This document shows, in pieces, positions 1 to 18,852 of a stretch of DNA of 64,000 nucleotides. How positions within the stretch are numbered: the first letter of the stretch is position 1; every line of letters starts with the position of its first letter. Position numbers and translations under genes: made by a program. The notes under the pieces were generated by a model. That model did no database searches. It worked only from the letters and a program-made list of their open reading frames with translations, and was not told where the DNA came from. Source of the DNA: Chondrilla cf. caribensis (Eukaryota; Porifera; Demospongiae; Chondrillida; Chondrillidae); contig OZ026554.1 in assembly GCA_964020155.1 (NCBI GenBank), forward strand, positions 3,542,827 through 3,606,826. Direction: 5' to 3'.

Positions 1-94
1 ATATAAATGTATATACAGTGTATAATACATGCGTGGTGTGTCTGTTGAATCCATATGAGTACATACGTACAAGTGGGTGTGTATGCTTGTGCAT

Positions 95-99
<5 letters not shown>

Positions 100-154
<55 letters not shown>
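100..154. repeat. (TG)n microsatellite
   Basis: Uninterrupted TG run left of dipeptidase exon 4. It lies in the following intron. Confidence 0.95.
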
Positions 155-155
<1 letters not shown>

Positions 156-182
156 TAGTGTAAATATCCAAATTGGACTGAC

Positions 183-309
183 CACCCCAAATTCAGTTAA
201 TCCTCCATGTTCTGGAGGCACTGAACAGGAGTCTGCCCTATAAATACAAAGAATAACATTAACAGTCGTGTGTGTGCGTGTGTGTGCGTGTGTGCGTGTG
301 TGTGTGTGT

Positions 310-341
<32 letters not shown>

Positions 342-538
342 ATGTGTGTGCACACACGTGTGTGAATAATACGTAATGTGGTTAGTCTGTGGTATTTGTG
401 GTAACTGTACAGTATATCTTCTATGTACATTTTTCACTGGAGAAGAAGGTAGTATGGACACACACATGCACACACGCACACATGCACGCACACGCACGCA
501 CACACATTACACACGTGCACACACGCACACACACACAT

Positions 539-605
<67 letters not shown>

Positions 606-2557
606 CCACGGTGTATTGCACACATGGGTGAGTGTCATGTAACGAGCTCCCAAGCCATACAACTGTCTCAGTGTGGCCAAACTACTGTCAATGGCATGGC
701 CTCCCTCCACACCAATGAGTGATGCAATCTTCTTGTCCTTAAAGATGCTCTTGATATCACTACTTGATCTGGCAAACTGGAAGGCATCTGGATATTGAGC
801 CACAAATCTGTTGATGACGTCCATTTGATCGATGAATGTCCTCGTAGCATCCTTGAACTGTGTGCTGCAGCCCATGAATGCAGACCAGAACTGAAGTGGA
901 TGAAAGCGAAACCAGCAATGACATCTTTGACTCACAGCTAACAGCATGTATGTACTACCGTGTATAAAGGATCTCATTAATCTGATGTTGTTAACTCTTA
1001 AACTGTCACTTCATATTTGCACAGTATTTACGCTGTGAATGTACAACCAGCTGTACATATTCATAGTGTGCAGCTTCTCATGGCTTGGATAACAGTGACA
1101 CTCTACATATACATACCAAACCTACCAACCCTTATTTTACAACAGTCACTTGGCTATGTTACCACTGGTTTTAATTCAGCATTTAAAACATTGAATAGAA
1201 CATATGTATAGTGTCTACAGGATTAGTCTAGACACATGTGAGTGAGTAACGCATATTGCTTGACATGTACCACTTTTAAAGATAGAACTGATCTAGCAGT
1301 CAAATGGAACAGGGTTAGGAAGCCTATGTACATACATACATACTGTGCACTGAAGGCTGTCTTAGTGGACAAAGTATCCAGATCACTATAGTAGGCAGAG
1401 ACTAGGGTACAAATTTCCAGGGCCTACCAACCATGCGAACTGGATTCACTGTGAACACCTCACCTACATGTGAACAGCACACCACACCCATCTGTGAAAA
1501 CCCCACCCACCTGTAAACACCACACCCACCTGTGCACACCACACTCACCTGTACACACCGCAACCATCTGTGGACACCACACCCACCTGTACACACCACA
1601 CCCACCTGTACACACCACACCCACCTTTACACACCACAACCACCTGTGGACACCACACCCATCTGTGGATACCACACTCACCTGTGAAAATCATATCCAC
1701 CTGTATACACCACAAACAACTGTACACACCACATCCCCTATCTATGTATATGCACTGATCTCGAGATTCAAGATATATTAGAATGAGAGGAGAGACGTAC
1801 ATAAGACTCACCTGTGCACCAACTTGGCCTTCTCTTAATCTCGGAATGTCTGTCATAGTTCTGTTAACATGCTGGGAAAGGTCAATCTCGTCCAGTTGAT
1901 TTTCAACCAGGCTACGGATTGCATATGCCAGGTCATTGTGACTACACAGGTGGGTCAACAGCATACATTAGTAATAATCAACACAATTCACAACATCAGT
2001 AACAAAGTACATGTGAAGTACACACTGTGTTGGTCCCTTCAAATGGCAAATCACCAAAAAGAACAGAGTTGAAGGATAAACAAGTCTTAGCTGCCATTGG
2101 AGACATACAGGTTGAACCCAATTCTACCAGGCTGAGCACTTAGAATGTAAGGTTACAGAATTATACACTGTGAGTCTTTTGACAACCACGCATTGGAGTC
2201 TGTATCCACATGACATCCTGAACAACCAACACTATCAGAGCAGAGACAGCCGTACTCTGTATATTGCATTATGCAATGTCTACTCTTGATGTCAGGACTG
2301 CTACAAGTTCTAATGCAGTGGCGGATCCAGAAAAAATATCTAGGGGGGCATGCCATATATGTGCAGTATATCTTCTGATGATCACATCATGATGACGATA
2401 CTGCAGTGTAATCAGTGTGAAGTTTGTGCATGTGTGGCATTTGAATATTATTTCCCACTGTATAACTGTGGACTACAAAAGGAGGGCGAGCTTACATTTA
2501 AATTGTGATATCTCTTTTGAAGGCCTATTGAAATTTTCTCATGTTGGTGTACATGTG

Positions 2558-2620
<63 letters not shown>

Positions 2621-2921
2621 CCTTATAATAAACTCACCCGTCAATCAAAGGCGACTGTGAGAGAAGAGCCTTCGCTCTTTGCAGAGGGTCTGTTGGGAGC
2701 GAAGCAGTACTTCCCGTTGTATTGTTTCGTACAAGCAGTAGTACAACAGTGACGACGAGGACCAAGGTGACGAGAGTGGCCGCAGCGCTGAACAAAAGGA
2801 TACAAACTATCCTTTTCAAGGTGCGGACCGAAGAAGAGACTTTAGGAGGCGACTTTACAGTGCCTTTTTCTTCCAGCAAAACACGTTCGTCTTCTTTAGG
2901 TGGAGCATCGAAAACATCCAT
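183..2921 (-). CDS. Membrane dipeptidase (M19, DPEP-like), 5' part, runs off left edge
   Basis: Zinc dipeptidase of the renal/membrane dipeptidase family, which hydrolyses dipeptides at the cell surface. Coding exons on the minus strand: 2638-2921, 1812-1941, 607-890 and 183-237; phases join exactly and give 251 codons before the gene leaves the window. The zinc motif HND is split by intron 1 (LIDG then HNDLAYAIR). Exon 3 carries [20 protein letters not shown] (bridging Glu) and YMTLTH; exon 4 continues with CNTPW-ADS. The N-terminus is unusual: about 37 charged residues, then a hydrophobic segment (about residues 38-65, rich in V and L) followed by NNTTGS, so it looks like a type II signal anchor and not a cleaved signal peptide with GPI anchor as in mammalian DPEP1. 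The start is the first ATG of an open exon. The family is secure; orthology to a particular DPEP is not. Confidence 0.9.
268..350. repeat. Interrupted (TG)n next to dipeptidase exon 4 acceptor
   Basis: TG run with CG interruptions, beginning about 30 bp upstream (in gene sense) of the exon 4 acceptor. On the sense strand it reads (CA)n. Confidence 0.9.
460..602. repeat. (CA)n array abutting dipeptidase exon 3 donor
   Basis: CA repeats with ATGC interruptions, ending 4 bp from the exon 3 donor. On the sense strand the donor GTTAGT runs directly into (GT)n. Confidence 0.95.
1450..1740. repeat. Minisatellite, about 19-bp unit, dipeptidase intron 2
   Basis: Imperfect tandem copies of CCACCTGTACACACCACA with variants (CATCTGTGGACACC and similar). 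It gives overlapping ORFs on both strands that are not genes. Confidence 0.85.
2561..2618. repeat. (TG)n microsatellite, dipeptidase intron 1
   Basis: Perfect TG run about 20 bp beyond the exon 1 donor; it reads CA on the gene sense strand. Confidence 0.95.
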
Positions 2922-2955
2922 ATTGTTGGGTAATGTATACCGACCTCCGTAAATC

Positions 2956-3035
2956 TACCGGTGTCAGAGGAATGAATGACCCGGCCCCGTTTGAAATGAC
3001 CCCCGGGTCATTGATACCTTACTGCGACACCGGTA
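2956..3035. repeat. Foldback (MITE-like) element upstream of dipeptidase
   Basis: The left end TACCGGTGTC...AATGACCC is matched by the right end GGGTCATT...GACACCGGTA as an imperfect inverted repeat spanning about 80 bp. It ends about 35 bp upstream of the dipeptidase ATG, so it may lie in the promoter or 5' UTR. Confidence 0.65.
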
Positions 3036-3683
3036 CATAATCCGATCCGACCATGTACGCATAATTTTAATGTACTGTACAATATTATTACATGTCTACC
3101 GATCATGACTACTTGCACGCATATACGTCGAAACCGTATACGTAACCACGTGCACACAATATAATACTTGTACAGTGTACAAGTCAAATATACAAGAGTG
3201 CGATCATTTGCTTTGCACGTACCTGGCGTACATTACAATAACTTTGATCAGGTTTATTTCAGTGCTATATTATGGATCCAGACCATGCCAGATCTATGCC
3301 ATTTTTATACACTATTTCAATAAATCTGTCACTAACATTACTATGAGAGTATTTAACAAGTAATTTGTATACGTACACCAGTGATTCAGCATGTATAAAT
3401 ACAGTCTACACATGGACATCAGTACAGCTACGACCCCTATATTATACCATGTATGTACAATGTGTGCTAGGTAGGCAAGTTGCAGCTGCTCAAATCATTA
3501 ATTGTCTAAAAACAAAAACACATGTACTACTATAATTATACCAATGCATATGAGAATATAGTGTGCAGGTATGTATAGTGTTATACGCACTTCATGCTTA
3601 TGGGAATTTGTTGTACCAATCTGACATTTCTGGAAACCAATATACACAGAGTACACGGTGCTCAACTAAAGAGCAGTATAGAA
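3036..3683. other. Intergenic, dipeptidase to IMPA
   Basis: AT-rich sequence with CGTAC-rich words and no coding exon that I can support. It should hold the dipeptidase promoter (right-to-left) and the IMPA 3' UTR. Confidence 0.5.
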
Positions 3684-8011
<4,328 letters not shown>

Positions 8012-8542
8012 ATCTGTTTCTGAGTAGCCTGTGATATGAAAGTGTACGTACTTAGCTGGGAACTCGCCGCTGAAAGTCGCGGACCAGGAAGTGCAGGCGA
8101 GAAAACGATCAGGTGATGAGCACGTGATAATACCAATTGATCGGTCAATATTATAATATGCAATATATAGCAATGAAATAACTACAGTATCACAATTTCA
8201 AGCTCATTACAGCAATAAATTTGTTCAATCATTTTCCGATGTGTGATGAGACCATGAAATGCTCTTGCTACACATGCAGATGTGTGTATTGTGTGTGCGT
8301 GTGCGTACATATTATGTGTATAAACTGTTTTGGTTTGTTAAGTACAGCATATTTTACCACATGTACCCGATCAACCTCCATGCAGGCACGTGAATATGCC
8401 TCAAATGTAGTAAAATGGATTAAATTTATCACCAATCTGTGTATTGCCTTGTTATAGACTCACGTTGTAAGTATATATAGACAAGCTTACACGCACATAA
8501 TTAATATTGTACACCAATTATTATATAGAGGAGATGAAAATG
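8012..8542. other. Intergenic, IMPA to receptor paralog A
   Basis: No supported exon. It should contain the IMPA promoter and the 3' UTR of paralog A. Confidence 0.5.
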
Positions 8543-10467
8543 TCATATATAGGGATCTTCTGACATTGTAGCACCAGTGATATCATCTGCCACTGACGTT
8601 GGAGGGAATCTAAAATAAAAATAAAACATATGGTTTTAATAGATTGTACAGAAGCAGAGAATTATGTATAATAATACAGATATTCTTGTGTGGTCTATCA
8701 AGAAGGATGATCAGGAAGGGTGAGGAGTAGCCTGTCATGCTAGACCATCCCACCCATACACCCAGAGGCTCTCTTTCCTCTCAATCTCTCACAGTGTATG
8801 GATGGGTTAGGCTAGCATGACAGCCCAGGGTGATGATTGAATAGATGGTTTTTCACATACATATAACACAAGTATGCATGTTAGCTGCATAAGCTGACTC
8901 ACTTGTTGCCTTTTTTTACATCCAAACCAGTGACATTGACATAGAAATCATCAGCTGTGTTGCAAGTGTCCCGAACTGGCCCAGAACAAATAGAGGTGCA
9001 CGACTGATGTATAGTCACATCTACTTGATTGTCTGAAGTGTTTTTCTGTTTTTCAAACTTTTGCCGCTGATGCAGGAGTCCTCCTTTTACATTATCATAA
9101 CGTTGATGTTGTGGTTGTTTCTGAGGCGGGTGGTCTTGAGGGTTCCAGTTGGTGGGGGGTAAGGGAGGTGGGGATTGTTGCTGTGGTCTTTTGCTTCTTG
9201 CACATCTCGCATAGGAATAGTATCCGGGCTCGTTTTTACACTTGATGCGTTGTCTCTGTATTGCAGCACACAGCAGGATGATGATGAACAAGAGACAATT
9301 GAGCAAGATCCCAACTGCAGTGATGACACAGCTTGCCACAATGATATCGTATGCAGCATCTATACTACATTCATCCTGCAGCTGTACATCAGCTGTTGGC
9401 ATATCAGCAGTGGGAACCATTACAGTAGACACTGTGTAAGATGCAGGGACACATGTAAGTAGTTTGCATATTATCGAGTCTTCATGTACAGTACATACTT
9501 ATAGTATTAACTCACAGTCGAAACTGAATTCCACTGCAGGTGCCAGAAAAGAGGATGTTGCCATCACATGCGCAGTTTCCATTGGAACCAGAGGGGATGG
9601 TGTGGGAGAGGTTGGTTCATCCTGGTCAACTGGCTGTTCTCGGTCCACGGTTAGCGACTCAACGTTTGTTTGTTGATACAAGAGAGAAAACTCCGAAGAC
9701 ACTGAGAAGACTAAACCAGATGTTGGGACACCAATGGTCACCTGTGGAGGTATCTGTAGCCCCACCACATATCCAGGTGTAATATGAGGTTTCAAGCCAT
9801 CTGCATTTTCCATGGAAAATTCAAGAGTGATAAAATCTTGTGTCTCTTCCTTACATTGTCCTGAAATTTCTCCAGCACTGAGAAAGCCCTCATATTTGTC
9901 AATATATTGGTATTGTGAATTCTGTTCGGATACTTGGGAACTAGAATTGTCAAGGGGTTGCCAAATGTGAATGTCGAATTTGAAGACATAATTTGTATTT
10001 GTAACACAAAATACATCTCGACTGGTTGTCACTATCCTCATGTGGGTCAGAAAACCGGAACAGCGGAAGAACAAGGCGGGGAATACAGCCAGTTTGTCTA
10101 CCATCTGTCCGCTTACAAAGACTGGCTCATCTGTAACTTGCGCTGACGTCAGGATATTTGGTCCTGTCCCAAAACATCCAGTCTCTATATATTACACATC
10201 ACATATTGTAAGTAAGTTCTGGTATGCATACATACGTATATGTTTGCATGCTGTATTCCACTATACTGTACAGTAGTTGTAGCATGATATCAATATGATA
10301 CGGAGGATGTCGATCTTGATCCATAGACAAAGTCAACCAATGGTGGACGTGAGAACAAACACTCCCACATACATACCTGAGTGTACTATATTAGCAAACA
10401 ACGAAGCTCCCAGGATTAAAGTCTTCAGCCCAAATGCATATCGCCTTAGTTGCAGGATCATCATCAT
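8543..10467 (-). CDS. Receptor-like type I membrane protein, paralog A (unrecognised family)
   Basis: I do not recognise the family. Exons (minus): 10377-10467 signal peptide (MMMILQLRR then a hydrophobic core), 9516-10184 ectodomain, 8903-9431 membrane segment plus tail, 8543-8609 last 21 residues. Intron phases are 1, 1, 2; 451 residues. The ectodomain has ETGCFGTG, FPALFFRCSGFLTHMRI, GQCKEE and PGYVVGLQIP, all matched in paralogs B and C. The membrane segment IIVASCVITAVGILLNCLLF is followed by a basic stop-transfer QRQRIK. The tail holds GYYSYAR, a proline-rich stretch with PPPLPP (SH3-type), RYDNVKGG, DDFYVNVTG (8932-8943 encodes YVNV) and ends PYI. YDNV and YVNV fit the YxNx Grb2-SH2 consensus. 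The start was chosen as the first of three consecutive ATGs. A signalling or adhesion receptor is inferred only from topology and tail motifs. Confidence 0.85.
8731..8823. repeat. Inverted repeat in intron 3 of paralog A
   Basis: Arms of about 29 bp (CTGTCATGCTAGACCATCC ... and its near-complement ending GCTAGCATGACAG) separated by about 35 bp of pyrimidine-rich sequence. Confidence 0.75.
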
Positions 10468-11004
10468 TCAACTTGACTAAACTCAAACTACGTACATCCA
10501 GGGTTAGCCTATGAGTAAAATACTCCAGACTGTTGTTCTTATAGATTACGTGATCTAGTTTAGGGGATATCTTTGCGAAGTATGCTATTAAATACATTCA
10601 ATACACTGACACATATGTACATACAATAGTGATTGAAGCCTAATACATGTAATCTACTTATACTGTACAATAGGCAGTTTTATGATATCATTGACGGAGT
10701 GGGTGGAGAGCTTGAGCTTTGATGTCTCAACTTGTAGATGCAAGCAGCCACCACACAATGGGAGCATACATTCATCCCTTGAATGGACCACAATCACCAA
10801 TACAAGGCATCCGGCACTCCTGAATTCCACTCATTTGATTGTGCACATACAACGGTAAATCCAGTACACACCTGTACACATTTATAAAGCAAGCATTGTA
10901 CTCAATACATTCGTGCAAGAATGCACTATGTATTGTTTAACATAAACACCGTCAATTGCTTTTGATCTACATATGCTTGAATCTGTATAATATTAAGATT
11001 AAGT

Positions 11005-11145
11005 TAAATATTTGTGTAAATTATACTCTCCTATGTGTAGTCTTTTTGTGAATTTTGTGAATATTTTTGTGAATTATACTCTCCCATGTGTAGTCTTTTT
11101 GTGAATTTTGTGAATATTTTTGTGAATTATACTCTCCCATGCAGT
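11005..11145. repeat. 53-bp tandem repeat, about 2.5 copies
   Basis: TTATACTCTCC recurs at 11021, 11074 and 11127, an exact 53-bp period, with TTTTTGTGAATTTTGTG between. Confidence 0.85.
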
Positions 11146-12228
11146 ATTTATACATATGCAGTGTATCCTGTACACATTACTGGACACATATGTATGTCTG
11201 TACTAATTACATTCACCCATGGTAATGATGGGACCGATGTTCACTGGTTATTCACAGGGCTGTTAGGGTCATACATACATGTAAGTATGGGTAGAAATAA
11301 GATGGTCCTGTTCACACCACCATATCCTGATTGCCGGGAGCCACTCTGTTGGCCTCCTCCCAAGAGGACTGTCGGTACGTTGATGCAAAATGAATACAGC
11401 TGATTGAAGGGAGGATGTACTGCACATAAATACAGTACGTTGCACGGTCAATTACCCAGTCATCCTATGGTAGACCCAGCTGTAGCTGCATGCTTACCTG
11501 TACTACGTATTTGTCTGATCTGATTCTGAGAAACTGTATATCTCCACCACGATTGTACAGTTGGGGTATAAGCGTATATAGAGTACGTACAGTACTCTCA
11601 GTTCAATGGAATCATGCAATTTGATGTATGCATATATGGATCTGAGGAGCATTGACTCAGAGATAACCCTTATAATTGGGCATTGTTGATAAATGTCTTA
11701 CAGCATTCAACCAGACTTTCATCTCAATAGAACACATATTTTGCCATAATACGTATATAGTCTGGTTACGCACTGTACACACATACAGGCTCTATGCAGG
11801 ATTTAGAGGTACATATGTAATGCAATGCGATAACTAAGACATGCTTGCACGGCGATACAGAATGATGAAACTTTAAAAGCCTGTCTGTGACCCTCAATAA
11901 GACCATTGACTGTTTTCAGACACCTAATACTCACCCATACAGCGGAAATACATACGTATTAAGCACCTCTGAGTGTAGCCAGGGTTACCGGCCATGCACA
12001 TACAGACATGGGAAGTGTTTTATATTCTAGTTACCATCCAAAACTAGGTCTGGACCAAATATCAGCTTGACACACACCTTCTATCAGCTTGACATACCCC
12101 TCTGCCATGAGCTACATCAAAAGGTGCTTAGCATTTCCACCCTATTCTCACCCATACATTGGAAATATAAGTGTATATTTCCGGTTATGATATTTACCAA
12201 TTGTGTTAATTATCTTCATTTCCACATC

Positions 12229-12400
12229 TAGTCTTAATCAGTATGAAAGGAGAATTGGGAGGGCTGGTTGCTGTGGTGGCTTTGTGGCTCAGTGGTTATG
12301 GCGGCTACAGTCAGACACCCTGGGTTCAAGTCCCGCAGTTGCCGTTTTTTTCTTTTTTCTCTCTTCGGGCAGGTTGGGTTCCAATGAAACGTCTATAATA
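12229..12400 (+). mobile_element. tRNA-derived SINE, copy 1
   Basis: The polymerase III A-box-like TGGCTCAGTGG (about 12284-12294) and B box GGGTTCAAGTCCC (12322-12334) are spaced as in tRNA, preceded by a shared AGTATGAAAGGAGAATTG leader and followed by a T-rich tail. A second copy at 25685-25862 shares leader, boxes and tail. It lacks a full cloverleaf that I can fold, so it is a SINE and not a tRNA gene. Confidence 0.75.
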
Positions 12401-12823
12401 CATCCAGTTATGCATACTATTTTACAGATATAAAAGTATTCCAGCTATAAAACATTTTATGTAAATAGTATATACTGGACTACACCATATACAGTGTAAT
12501 AGGAACGACAATGCAGGTTCATTCCAGTACATGTTCACATAATGTTTGCCACAGTACGTAGATAAAAAACAGTACAGGGATTACACCATGTCATGGCAGA
12601 AGTGAGGCTGTGCTGATACTGACGTGCTGCAAATTGAACAAGCAAAAATAAAATGCCAATGTCCTCTTCATGAAGAATGGAAGACAAGTGAAAAGTGTGT
12701 GTGGTTTCTATGGAGATCAAAAACTATAAAAAAATTGATAAATATGACGGTGTCAAGATTAATATTAAGATGCAGATGCTGTAAGTTGATTCATAATTTG
12801 TATGGAATAATAGATGTAGAAAT

Positions 12824-15884
<3,061 letters not shown>

Positions 15885-16790
15885 TTCAGAGTGCCTAGAA
15901 AACTGTAACTCTCTCTTACCACTTGCAGTTACACACTAAGATACTTTGCTGTTGACTGTCCTATCCAAACTAACACCTGTAATAATACACACAGACAACA
16001 TACCCAGTGCACTTGTAGGCTTTCCCAATTAGCCAGCCTTATTAAACTGACATGACTCCATTTAAGAGAGATGAGATTGTGCAACCATGGATATCAATGA
16101 TGCAACAGGTACACAAGGCTGCATGTGATACGATGTGTATATACACTAATAAGTCTTCTGTAATTACCACACACTGATTACAACAGACAAACATACGTGT
16201 ATAGAAGTGAGTGCTGGGGATTATTAGAACAACACTGCTCATGGTGTGTACATATAAAGCACAAATAGAAGCTTTTGAAGTGCCCAGGGACTCAACACAA
16301 CTGCAGTATATGGGAAGTGGGTAGACTAAACTCAATCATCCAACCAAACCCCTCTTTACAAATGGCATTGTCCACTCCCTTTGGACTACCAGGTCCACTC
16401 AAAAAGGTAATGTTTCTTCCAATCACTCAGTTACACTACAATTAGTTTAAAGACACACAAGCTTTGGAGACCAATCACCCTGTTGGTTAAACACCAATTC
16501 ATGCAAGTATCATGAGTTGTGAGTTTACAGTATTCACATATACACAGAGTCCCTTTACAATACCATATATGCAAGTATGTAGCAGGTCTGTGTGTACATA
16601 ACGATTCAGGTACTTCAGGTCTGAATGCACATACGTACTGTTGTCAAGTCATTACGAATCGCATAATGATGAGAATCTGTGCTATCAGTTTTAGATTATG
16701 GACATAATGTGCAATTACAAATGATACAATGACCAAAATACACACATATTATATGTGACATGAATCATAAAAATGAGTAAACAGCCTATG
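15885..16790. other. Intergenic, paralog B to COX19
   Basis: No supported exon. A possible 5' UTR splice donor for paralog B (CAAGTG then GTAAGA on the minus strand, near 15917) is present. The remainder is unexplained AT-rich sequence. Confidence 0.45.
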
Positions 16791-17184
16791 TTAGCTGCTT
16801 GTGGTGTCGGTAGATTTAGCTGAGTCTAAATCTTTGAATCCAAGATTCTTGAAGTCTTCCTTTGCCATCAACTCCCTATTTAGAAGCAGTATAATATTAT
16901 CAACACCTAACACTGCGCACACATCAATACATTAGTCTAGAGCACAACACGCAGTACATACAGTAGTGGGGTCAGAGGTTAAGGATCTGTACATACAACA
17001 CACAGTAAACATATGAACGGCCATTTCATCAATTGCACAACTGTTTGTTAATAATTCACCTGCAGTGATATAGTGTCGCATTGGCATGCCAGGCACATAC
17101 GAGTCCACAAGTACATGTGTGTGCGTGTGTGTGCATGTGTGTGTGTGCGTGTGCGTGTGCGTGTGCGTGTGTGTGTGTGTTTGT

Positions 17185-17259
<75 letters not shown>

Positions 17260-18040
17260 CATAAGGGTACTTTGAGTATATTCACACTTGTACAATGTAC
17301 TCACACACTTAAGCAAATGCTGAGTTTCTTCTGCAGGGCTGTGCACTACGTATACAGGAAGTGGTCCATTATAACTACCATACACACACACCTTTCCATT
17401 CTGCATTCCAAATACTCCTTAGCCTTCTTTCTACAATTGTAGTTGTCATAGTTGCTTTCCTTCAGACAATTCATGTACTCTGTCATAAAGGCCTTGCATT
17501 CACCTACCAGATGAACAGTACAGCATACAGGTAACTCCATTACTTTGAAAAGTACTCACACAGTCATCCCATCACTGTAGGTATCGCATATTATCCATAG
17601 CCTAGTGTAGCTAGACATTTCAATTACAATTTTTATGGTGTATCTGCCATCATTGCATCACTCACAGGCAGTATTGCATAATCATGTGTACAACATCATG
17701 AAAAAGACATAATGTCCATGTTTACAGGCACCCGTCCCGCACAACCCCGTGTTACCCTCTGTCTCGCACACGTACATCTAGTACTCACGAATGAAAAGTA
17801 AGTTAACGGTGCCTCGGTTCGGTTGCACGCATGCATGCTATGGTTGTACTGTACGATAGATGTGTGTGTGTATTTTCAAGGTGCTGTTTGAGGACGTGAA
17901 TATAATCGGAGGACTAAACAAACCATTTCACCCGCGAAACACACGCGTGCACGTACGTACGTACCATCGTGATCGAGTGGGAAGCTTCCCTTGTCTGGAG
18001 GCTTAGCCTTGAAGATCTTCTGTCCAGCCCTGGTGCCCAT
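16791..18040 (-). CDS. COX19: COX19, cytochrome c oxidase assembly factor
   Basis: Small twin-CX9C protein of the mitochondrial intermembrane space, needed for copper handling in complex IV assembly. Exons (minus): 17965-18040, 17392-17503, 16791-16875; phases 1 and 2 join to about 90 residues, the usual COX19 length. Residues: MGTRAGQKIF, KPPDKGSFPLDHDGEC (near identical to the family N-terminus), CKAFMTEYMNC and CRKKAKEYLEC (the two CX9C pairs), RMERELMAKEDFKNLGF. An in-frame ATG nine codons upstream (MITCTTCDL) is open, but the shorter start fits the family better. The gene sits in the same orientation between two receptor paralogs, so it was probably trapped by or present before their duplication. 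Confidence 0.94.
17117..17256. repeat. (TG)n array in COX19 intron 2
   Basis: TG repeats with CG and TT interruptions. Confidence 0.95.
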
Positions 18041-18376
18041 GAGGTCACATGTAGTGCACGTGATCATTGCACACCACTACTTTCACGGCTTCACCAGAAT
18101 ATTAAATTTTACTCATATAATTATATATACGTACATGTATGTGATAGATATACAAAATTCAATATATACACATTTAATTCTGTATTTACGTGCAAAGTGC
18201 ATACTGTACAAGCACATGTGTCACTGTATTATGGGATAACTGGTTCTTGTGTTCAATGAGACAGTCGATTACTTCATAAGTTAGGACAATTTTCAGGAAA
18301 CACAGAAAGTCTTTCCATTCTCTTTACACATATTCCAAGCTGCATTTGAAGAAATATCAAACAGCACCTTGAAAAC

Positions 18377-18399
18377 ATACACACACACAAACACATACA

Positions 18400-18448
<49 letters not shown>

Positions 18449-18449
18449 A

Positions 18450-18546
<97 letters not shown>

Positions 18547-18567
18547 ACACACACATACACACACACG
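18377..18567. repeat. (CA)n array, COX19 to paralog C intergenic
   Basis: CA repeats with AAAC and TTAC interruptions. The 18041-18852 gap otherwise shows no exon. Confidence 0.95.
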
Positions 18568-18852
18568 TTGAACAAAGTGCACGTCATGAGTATGTTTGAA
18601 GTCATTCCAGTCAACGGAGGAGTAACAGGTTACAGTGAATAGGGTAAAGCATGGTAACCTCAAAAGCTGGACGATGAAATCTGCCCATTTATAGTAGCTT
18701 AGATAGTCAGGTATAGCGGGCATCAGGCCCATGGTAGGGCTTCTCCACAAAGTACTATCATACCTTCATACCTTCATTGTCCCCATAACACTAAGTATAT
18801 TTGTACCGGATGTATCCCAGGATGGAATGTCCTATGTTCATGGTGAATATTG

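Larger units (their letters stand above)
10468..12823. other. Intergenic, paralog A to paralog B
   Basis: About 2.3 kb without a supported gene. It contains the 53-bp tandem repeat and a tRNA-derived SINE (listed separately). The rest is AT-rich with many TACGTA and ATGTACAT words. Confidence 0.5.

Noticed and set aside
12284..12345. Functional tRNA gene (and the same at 25755-25815)
   Set aside because: A and B boxes are present, but I cannot fold a proper cloverleaf and the unit is repeated with a SINE-like leader and tail.
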